9,955 nucleotides of DNA, from assembly GCA_009784635.1 (NCBI GenBank), contig WRBG01000062.1, forward strand, positions 1 to 9,955. The letters are read 5' to 3'. Under the pieces are notes generated by a model. The model saw only the letters and a list, made by a program, of their open reading frames with translations, was not told where the DNA came from and did no database searches. A program made the translations under genes and the position numbers. The number at the start of each line of letters is the position of its first letter. Position 1 is the first letter of the stretch. Origin of the DNA: Bacteroidales bacterium (GTDB lineage Bacteria; Bacteroidota; Bacteroidia; Bacteroidales; UBA932). This document shows positions 4,821-9,955 of the stretch, in pieces.

Positions 4821-7714
4821 TATTGTACTTTTACGCTGAACAACATTTCAAAAACAGCAACTCCGTCTGCCCTAAAGGCGGAGCGAAAACCGGCGCTGAT
4901 GGGGCTTCCGATTCTAAAAGCATGGACATCGAACAAAACATCTGCCCCAACCGAATAAAACGCTTCTGTTTTTTCCGAATGTTGAATCTTTGCCCAATCT
5001 GCAAAGGGAATCAGTTGCAACCTCTTGAGGTAGAGGATGCGCCCTAGACTCAAGTCGCCTAACCAAACCGGAACGGCGTAATCGGCCGTAAAGCCCGTAT
5101 GCTTTTGAGAAGCCCTGCTTGGATACCCTCTGGGCCAAACGGCCAAACCCGGAAGGTAATAGAGCTTGCCCTCTATCCACTGTTGTTGCCAAATGGCTCT
5201 TAGCCGTAGCCCTTGGTTGGCAAATAATCCGGGAAAATAGCCAAAGGCTTGGGCAAACATTCCTGTCCCAAAAACATCTCCCATCGAGGGGGCGGAAATC
5301 GAATATGCAGAAAGGCCAAAGCCCCAACGGGGAAAGATACTCCGCATGGCCATAGGCCGGTACTGGTAATACTGAACGCCCGCTTGCAGGGTGGCATAGT
5401 GGTTAAAAGAGGATTTTTCTATAGAATAATAACGGTCGTTTCTCATGGAGAGGTAGGCGCGGGGCAGCAGACCACGTACCCATCCCCCGCCTTGGAGGTT
5501 AAAAGGGATATAGATATCGGCCGACATTCTGTAATAGGGCTTATCCAAAACGGAATTGGCCGAATACCACCGGTTGTCCTCCCCTCTTTCTCTTTTGTAT
5601 TCCATGGCTTTGCGCTCATTGAGGTGGGCAGACAATTCAATTACGGGATACCATCCTTGATAGGTAAATTTTAGGTGTCCCGTATGAAAGCCGTTGCGGT
5701 AAGAATACCCCAACTGGCCGATGGCCGTACTTAATGTGTTTTGGCTAAGCAGCAAGACGCCCGGAGAGGCCACATCGTACCACTTGTCCATGCTCATGGC
5801 CGCGACTCTGTCTACATCGTAATATATAGGGGCCCAGCTGTGTATCCTAAACAGATTGGCGGCTTTTGAATAGGGTTTTGACGGGTAGGACGGATGGGCG
5901 GGCACCTCAACCGTATCTATTCTAAACCCTACTTGACGGGAGAGTTCTTCGGCCAAAGGAAAGGTGTACGGCCGCTCAAAATGAGCGCGTTTCCACCTCA
6001 TACTGTCGAGGGGGGCCGACACCGGTCTCAATCCTGCATAGCTGTAATTGGAGTAATAGAGCGTATCGCTCCTTAGCCAAGGACTAAAAGCCCCATCTCT
6101 GGCATGAGTCAAGCTAAAAAGCTGGGCCGGAACAGTGTGTGGGTCTAAAGCATAGATATTATCGGTGCCGTTCAAGTCGCTGCTGAAATAAAGGAGTCCG
6201 TTGGCGTAGTGCAGGCGCGAGATGCCGCGGTATTGAGGAGGAACCACCGGATTCCACAGGCCGGTTTCTATATGTAAGGTATAAATGCCCAAGCCCGAAT
6301 CGCTAAGTACGATGGCGTAGAGCAGGGAGTCCGAAGCCCAAGTTGATGACTGTATTTGCCCTTGGTCGGGAGCAGAATAAGCCCCGATGAAGGCTCCGTT
6401 TTCTGCATCCAGCAGGTGTAAGGCCGATTCGCCCGTTACCGCCGCATGAACCACCGCTATTGTTTGGCCCAAAGGCGAAACCGAAGGATGCCGGTAGCGA
6501 CTTCTTGGGGTCAAGGTACTCATGATATTGGTTTTAGGGTCAAACGAGCGAAGCAGGGAAAAAGATTCCTGCTCCCAACGCAAACCGGGAACCACTTCTG
6601 TCCAATACAATTTACCTCCCCCTTGAGCCAAATCTCCGCTTACGTAGCCCATATACCTCAAAAATTCCTTTTTTCCGGAGCTGTCTATGCGCACCAAAGA
6701 CGAGGCCCTGTTAAAACTGCGGTAAAGGGCATAGACCGAGTCCGGCGCAAAGGGGATAACAGACTCGTAATCGGCATAATCCGATACGGGTTTCCCACGG
6801 GGAGGCAGCGTAGGGTCGGTTAGGATTTTAAAAGGAGTCGGCTTTCCGTTGTTCTGCAAATCTCGGCTCCACACAGAGCCCATAATTTCGGCTCCAAGGG
6901 CCCAAGTCTGCTCGTGGCTGTATCCGGTCGCCTTGTTAAAAGCTATTCTGCTGATAAACGGGATATACGGACGTTTGGTAATCAAGTCAAACATGCCGGA
7001 AAGCACCTCTGCCCGATTGTGGTAACGTGTGGTCGAGAGCAAAAAATAGCCAAACTGATACCTGTCGGGGATATGGTATTTGTACGAGCCGTAACGCCAA
7101 CTGTCCCAGCTAAAAGAGATGCTGTCTAAAAAATAGGCCTTATAGGGCATCAAAAAGGCCGCCTCCCTGCCCCTTCCCGAAAAAGAATATTCGGTCTCGG
7201 ACAATACCGCGTCCCCTTCTAATATCCAAGTCGGGGTATAGCCTCCAACGGCTATTCCTTGAGATTGTTGCCCCATAAAATACTCAGCTGCTTTAAAAAA
7301 GTTTTGGCTTAACTTGCTCATCTGTCCCACATGTCTGGTCTCGTGCAAGACCAACTGTTTTTCCCAGTTTTGGGCGTAAGACGCGGCCGGAGGCGTGGTA
7401 TATAACTCCATGCGTTTGGGCGCCCAAACCACCATTCCGTTGCTAAACAAAGTATAGGGATGCAGGACTATGGGCAGAGAAGGGGTTTTGGCTTGCAGGG
7501 GCGCCATCACATGGGGAGTCGCCTTTTCAAAGAGCCAAGCATATCTTTGGGCCAAGGAATCTATTTCCCGCGGATAAATCACCTTAAAGGGGCCTGCTTC
7601 TATTTGCCTCCACCGGACGCGGGCCGGGGCGGTGCCCACCGTATAGAACTGCCCTGTCAACCAAAGCGGAGCAAACAACAGGCAAAAACTTAAAATCAGT
7701 TTATTTTTTTTCAT
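4820..7714 (-). CDS. Exported gluzincin-like metallopeptidase with TolB-like propeller and probable outer-membrane barrel
   Basis: A 964-residue exported protein. The N terminus (MKKNKL then a hydrophobic stretch to about 21) is a signal peptide. Residues 30-290 look like a gluzincin-type peptidase domain: HETRH at 124-128 is an HExxH zinc site and WILEGDAV at 163-170 supplies the expected third ligand, E166, 38 residues after the second histidine. The middle part, about 305-575, has short beta repeats of PD40/TolB type, best seen at HPSVSPLGQTIAVV (409-422) and LYFSSDLNGTDNIYALD (508-524). The remainder, about 620-964, alternates aromatic and polar residues, is rich in Tyr, Gly and Arg, and ends in beta-strand-like LFSVKVQ, as expected for an outer-membrane barrel. 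The protein is therefore probably surface-anchored, with an unknown peptide or polymer substrate. A run of eight A follows the start codon. The stop overlaps the pnuC start. The peptidase and signal calls are firm from motifs; the barrel is inferred from composition. Confidence 0.78.
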   Translation of the reverse strand: MKKNKLILSFCLLFAPLWLTGQFYTVGTAPARVRWRQIEAGPFKVIYPREIDSLAQRYAWLFEKATPHVMAPLQAKTPSLPIVLHPYTLFSNGMVVWAPKRMELYTTPPAASYAQNWEKQLVLHETRHVGQMSKLSQNFFKAAEYFMGQQSQGIAVGGYTPTWILEGDAVLSETEYSFSGRGREAAFLMPYKAYFLDSISFSWDSWRYGSYKYHIPDRYQFGYFLLSTTRYHNRAEVLSGMFDLITKRPYIPFISRIAFNKATGYSHEQTWALGAEIMGSVWSRDLQNNGKPTPFKILTDPTLPPRGKPVSDYADYESVIPFAPDSVYALYRSFNRASSLVRIDSSGKKEFLRYMGYVSGDLAQGGGKLYWTEVVPGLRWEQESFSLLRSFDPKTNIMSTLTPRSRYRHPSVSPLGQTIAVVHAAVTGESALHLLDAENGAFIGAYSAPDQGQIQSSTWASDSLLYAIVLSDSGLGIYTLHIETGLWNPVVPPQYRGISRLHYANGLLYFSSDLNGTDNIYALDPHTVPAQLFSLTHARDGAFSPWLRSDTLYYSNYSYAGLRPVSAPLDSMRWKRAHFERPYTFPLAEELSRQVGFRIDTVEVPAHPSYPSKPYSKAANLFRIHSWAPIYYDVDRVAAMSMDKWYDVASPGVLLLSQNTLSTAIGQLGYSYRNGFHTGHLKFTYQGWYPVIELSAHLNERKAMEYKRERGEDNRWYSANSVLDKPYYRMSADIYIPFNLQGGGWVRGLLPRAYLSMRNDRYYSIEKSSFNHYATLQAGVQYYQYRPMAMRSIFPRWGFGLSAYSISAPSMGDVFGTGMFAQAFGYFPGLFANQGLRLRAIWQQQWIEGKLYYLPGLAVWPRGYPSRASQKHTGFTADYAVPVWLGDLSLGRILYLKRLQLIPFADWAKIQHSEKTEAFYSVGADVLFDVHAFRIGSPISAGFRSAFRADGVAVFEMLFSVKVQ

Positions 7715-7721
7715 TGTCGGA

Positions 7722-7729
7722 CAAAGATA
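7722..7729 (-). promoter_or_regulatory. Bacteroidota -7 promoter box (TATCTTTG) for the peptidase/pnuC transcript
   Basis: The minus-strand octamer TATCTTTG is an exact TAnnTTTG match. Its last base is only 7 bases from the ATG at 7714, so the predicted transcript has a leader of just a few bases. No good -33 TTTG is found at 19-21 bases upstream. It lies back to back with the plus-strand box at 7743-7750. Confidence 0.55.
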
Positions 7730-7742
7730 GGAATTATCGTTT

Positions 7743-7750
7743 TATCTTCG
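7743..7750 (+). promoter_or_regulatory. Bacteroidota -7 promoter box (TATCTTCG) for the phosphodiester glycosidase gene
   Basis: TATCTTCG differs from TAnnTTTG at one base and is followed by tggca, a common context after such boxes. The predicted start near 7755 gives a leader of about 25 bases to the ATG at 7781. A -33 element is not obvious. The two divergent boxes share a 66-base intergenic region. Confidence 0.45.
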
Positions 7751-7780
7751 TGGCATGAATCAACGAAAAAATAAAAGCGT

Positions 7781-8713
7781 ATGAAACGTGTTACATCATT
7801 ATTAGTCGTCCTTTTCATTTGTGCAGGACTATGCAAAGCCTTGTGTTTTACCCCCAATCGGGATTCTTTAGCGATTGTGGACGGGAGGTGGGAGCAGGAT
7901 ACCGTCTTTTGGGGCGTTGTCTTTAAGCAGATTCGGTTTGAGCAAAATGAGTTTTTTGCCTCCAACCAATGCCTGCACCTTATTGAAATTGCTCCGGACG
8001 CTGCGGTTACTTTTGCGCTGGCCGCCGAACCTCTGCTGACCACCACCGGAGCGCTGGCCCAAAAGCATGAGGCCATAGCCGCCATTAACGGCTCATTTTT
8101 TAGGTTTAACTACACGTATAATACAGACGACTATAATTCTGTAGATTACCTCCGTATCAATCGCGAGCGTTTGGCCGATAATACTTATACGGCCACGGGG
8201 CAACGCCAAATGCACCAAGAGGCCGCAGTCGCCATACTCAAGGGCCAACTTTATATTGTCAAGGCCACTACAGAAAAGGGTTGGGAAGACTACATCTACA
8301 GCGAGGACGTATTAAGCTCCGGCCCGCTTTTGGCCATAGCCGGACGCATAGAACCTCTGAAAGAGACTTCCTTTTACACCACCCGCCACCCCAGAACCGC
8401 CGTGGCTAAAAAGCCGGACGGAACGGTTATGTTGCTGGTGGTTGATGGCCGCAACCCTGCCGCTCAAGGCATGTCTCTGCAAGAACTTCAACAAACCCTG
8501 CTTTGGTTAGGCGCCTGCGACATCATCAATTTTGACGGAGGCGGCTCCTCCACCATGTATGTCCAAGGAAAAGGAGCGGATGGCGTGGTAAACCATCCCT
8601 GCGACAATCAGCAATTTGACCACCTTGGTTCCCGAAGAGTGGCCAATGCGCTCTGTGTGCTTCCGGCTATGGCTTCCAGCCAAAGTTCAGCCCAAATATC
8701 GCCATCAAAATAG
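7781..8713 (+). CDS. Exported phosphodiester glycosidase family protein (NAGPA domain)
   Basis: A 310-residue protein with an N-terminal signal peptide (MKR then hydrophobic to about residue 20, cut probably before LCF) and one NAGPA-type domain. This family includes the mammalian uncovering enzyme that removes N-acetylglucosamine from a phosphodiester; bacterial members act on sugar phosphodiesters in envelope or secreted polymers. Visible landmarks are INGSFF at 102-107, SSGPLL at 179-184, RHPRTAVA at 202-209, VVDGR at 220-224, GMSLQEL at 230-236, NFDGGGSSTM at 250-259 and RRVANAL at 285-291. The conserved domain ends near 293. The last 17 residues are low-complexity (Ala, Ser, Gln) and their DNA is antisense to a small membrane-protein frame on the other strand (8667-8786). 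It stands alone on the plus strand with its own promoter, so its natural substrate is not hinted at by neighbours. Confidence 0.87.
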   Translation: MKRVTSLLVVLFICAGLCKALCFTPNRDSLAIVDGRWEQDTVFWGVVFKQIRFEQNEFFASNQCLHLIEIAPDAAVTFALAAEPLLTTTGALAQKHEAIAAINGSFFRFNYTYNTDDYNSVDYLRINRERLADNTYTATGQRQMHQEAAVAILKGQLYIVKATTEKGWEDYIYSEDVLSSGPLLAIAGRIEPLKETSFYTTRHPRTAVAKKPDGTVMLLVVDGRNPAAQGMSLQELQQTLLWLGACDIINFDGGGSSTMYVQGKGADGVVNHPCDNQQFDHLGSRRVANALCVLPAMASSQSSAQISPSK

Positions 8714-8786
8714 CCGCAACGGCGATTCCTCCAAGTACCCACAAGGGGGTATACCGTCCAAAAATATCACGAAGAAAATCAAGCAT
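8667..8786 (-). CDS. Small single-span membrane protein, 39 residues, unrecognised
   Basis: A short minus-strand frame running from ATG at 8786 to TAG at 8667. The peptide starts MLDFLRDIFGRYTPLWVLGG, continues with a hydrophobic run rich in Ala, Ile, Leu and Met, and ends NFGWKP. It has a charged amphipathic start (Asp, Arg, Asp, Arg), one probable membrane helix at about residues 14-34, and a short polar tail. A Bacteroidota promoter lies upstream: -7 box TACATTTG (8814-8821) and a TTTC -33 element (8841-8844) 19 bases away, giving a leader of about 22 bases. Its 3' half overlaps the end of the glycosidase gene in antisense by 47 bases. I do not recognise the family and give no function. 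It could be a chance frame, but the promoter, the membrane-peptide composition and its fit to an otherwise empty gap favour a real gene. Confidence 0.55.
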   Translation of the reverse strand: MLDFLRDIFGRYTPLWVLGGIAVAAILMAIFGLNFGWKP

Positions 8787-8813
8787 AACAATAAAGATTA
8801 CAGATTAGACCCG

Positions 8814-8844
8814 CAAATGTAGCAAAATTTTAGAAACCATGAAA
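8814..8844 (-). promoter_or_regulatory. Near-consensus Bacteroidota promoter for the small membrane protein
   Basis: The minus strand carries TTTC (8844-8841), a 19-base spacer and TACATTTG (8821-8814). The -7 box is an exact TAnnTTTG match and the -33 element differs from TTTG at one base, at the preferred spacing. It is the most complete promoter seen in the window. The -33 part lies inside the first codons of the plus-strand lipoprotein gene that starts at 8839. Confidence 0.55.
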
Positions 8845-9927
8845 CCATTAATCATTCTCCTAACCATTTTTTTCATATCATGCTCAAGAAATAAGGAAGC
8901 CATTGTAGTGCAGTACGTCGCTTCTTCCGGGGCAGAATTATTGTCTTCTCCTGTTTTCGATCATATTGAGGTCTTGATTTTGCATGGAGAAGGGGCGCCT
9001 TTGCTTGGAAACATCAATATGATAGTTAAAAATGATACCTATTATACAGAAGATCAACGATTAAGTAAAATTCACCTGTTTGACGCTACCGGAAAATATC
9101 TACACAGCGTGGGCGAAAGGGGAAGAGGTTTTGGTGAATATTTAAGTTTTGGGAGCATGATTGTTGAAGAAAACGGCGACATATCTATTTTTTCGAGTCA
9201 ACAAAAATCTTTGTTTACTTACTCCTCTCAAGGCGATTTTTTGGGAAGTACAAAATACCCCCATGGAGGATATTTTAATAAAATGAATGGTTTTAATTAT
9301 CATTATTACGGTCATGGCAGCGGCATGCCCTATCAGTTATATATTGTTGATGGTCAAGAGCATGTTATAGATTCTTGCTTGGTTTCTTTTAATGTGGTAA
9401 ATGTTGATGATGCGCCGTTTAGTGCATTTGGAGACGCCCTTAATCTGACGCCTTATTATGGCGGTGATGTGTATCGACTCTTTGACGGCAAAGTGAGCAT
9501 TGCATACAAATTCGATTTTGGAGCATACAATATTCCCGACAAGTATTTTACTTTTAGCGATATGTTTGAAGCTTTTGACTTTCTTCTACCAAAAACACAT
9601 GCGAGTAAACATCGATTCTTTGAAAATCAAAAATATGCTATTTTACAAGCGATAATAGGCAATATGGAGCAGGAATGGGGTCGTGCCATTTACGGACTGT
9701 TAGAGAAGGCAACGTCAACATGGAGCTGGTATTATATGCAAGATGGGGACTTTATGAACAGTTACTGTCTAAAATATATGGATGATTCATATGTCTATTT
9801 TACAGCAGATCCGGAACTGATGAAGCAAACATCCGGAATGATTCAGCGTTTTCCCCTCCTCAATACATTAACCGACAATGACAATATTGTCATACTTAGG
9901 TGCAAGATGGCTTCGGCCAATCTATAA
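8839..9927 (+). CDS. Lipoprotein resembling the 6-bladed beta-propeller family
   Basis: A 362-residue exported lipoprotein. The start MKPLIILLTIFFISC has a short hydrophobic core and a lipobox-like FISC, so Cys15 is the probable lipidated residue; S-R-N-K follows it. Residues 70-135 show the blade pattern of Bacteroidales 6-bladed beta-propeller lipoproteins: KIHLFDATGKYLHSVG (77-92), then ERGRGFGEY (93-101) where the family usually has G-x-GPGEY, then VEENGDISIFSS (109-120) and LFTYSSQGDFLGS (125-137). Blades further on are less clear. Such proteins sit in the envelope; their ligands are mostly unknown. The gene is visibly more AT-rich than the others and uses AT-ending codons, so it may be a more recent arrival or simply under weaker selection. 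No clear plus-strand promoter is seen in 8714-8838, and the leader just before the ATG is A-rich. Nothing further can be supported in 9928-9955. Confidence 0.72.
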   Translation: MKPLIILLTIFFISCSRNKEAIVVQYVASSGAELLSSPVFDHIEVLILHGEGAPLLGNINMIVKNDTYYTEDQRLSKIHLFDATGKYLHSVGERGRGFGEYLSFGSMIVEENGDISIFSSQQKSLFTYSSQGDFLGSTKYPHGGYFNKMNGFNYHYYGHGSGMPYQLYIVDGQEHVIDSCLVSFNVVNVDDAPFSAFGDALNLTPYYGGDVYRLFDGKVSIAYKFDFGAYNIPDKYFTFSDMFEAFDFLLPKTHASKHRFFENQKYAILQAIIGNMEQEWGRAIYGLLEKATSTWSWYYMQDGDFMNSYCLKYMDDSYVYFTADPELMKQTSGMIQRFPLLNTLTDNDNIVILRCKMASANL

Positions 9928-9955
9928 CATTAAATAGCAAAATATTAGAATAGCC

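Noticed and set aside
7711..8085. A 124-codon minus-strand frame opposite the start of the glycosidase gene.
   Set aside because: It runs through both divergent promoter boxes and is antisense to a convincing signal peptide and NAGPA domain; its composition is not protein-like.
8698..8726. An inverted repeat (atcgcc/ggcgat) after the glycosidase stop that might be a terminator.
   Set aside because: The loop is long, an inner gccg/cggc pairing competes, and no T-run follows on either strand.
8616..8822. A 68-codon plus-strand frame across the gap after the glycosidase.
   Set aside because: It has no domain or signal and low-complexity, Lys/Asn-rich content; the minus-strand membrane peptide in the same place is far more protein-like.

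Overview
The window looks like a chromosomal segment from a member of the Bacteroidota, probably Bacteroidales. The evidence is: -7 promoter boxes of the TAnnTTTG type next to several genes, AT-rich leaders without Shine-Dalgarno sequences, a DAHP synthase–chorismate mutase fusion of the type known from Bacteroides, a lipoprotein resembling the 6-bladed beta-propeller family, and an outer-membrane protein with PD40/TolB-like repeats. The genus cannot be fixed from the sequence alone.

Layout. Positions 1-281 are AT-rich and non-coding. They hold a long imperfect inverted repeat (15-84) and a weak terminator-like hairpin (178-202). From 282 to 7714 five genes lie on the minus strand and are read right to left: a 964-residue exported protein combining a gluzincin-type HExxH domain, a TolB-like propeller and a probable outer-membrane barrel (4820-7714); a PnuC-type inner-membrane transporter whose ATG overlaps the previous stop codon (4128-4820); a PfkB-family, adenosine-kinase-like sugar/nucleoside kinase with its own -7 box (3069-4073); a three-domain shikimate-pathway enzyme, DAHP synthase–chorismate mutase–3-dehydroquinate synthase (947-3052); and a type I 3-dehydroquinase (282-950) coupled to it by an ATGA overlap. 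To the right, divergent promoters at 7722-7750 separate this cluster from a plus-strand phosphodiester-glycosidase (NAGPA-type) gene (7781-8713). A plus-strand lipoprotein gene that is clearly more AT-rich follows (8839-9927). Between these two, on the minus strand, lies a 39-codon reading frame for a single-span membrane peptide (8667-8786), preceded by a near-consensus promoter.

How the genes work together. The two aro genes encode the first three steps of aromatic biosynthesis (DAHP, dehydroquinate, dehydroshikimate) plus the chorismate branch-point enzyme, in two coupled reading frames. The upstream kinase ends 16 bases before the fusion gene and is probably co-transcribed with it. The peptidase/barrel gene and pnuC form a translationally coupled pair that may link the cell surface to vitamin or nucleoside uptake; that link is inference. 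No tRNA, rRNA, insertion sequence or CRISPR array was seen. The points most worth checking are the triple aro fusion, a G10 homopolymer inside its dehydroquinate synthase NAD-binding loop, the hidden small membrane protein, and the peptidase–propeller–barrel protein coupled to pnuC.
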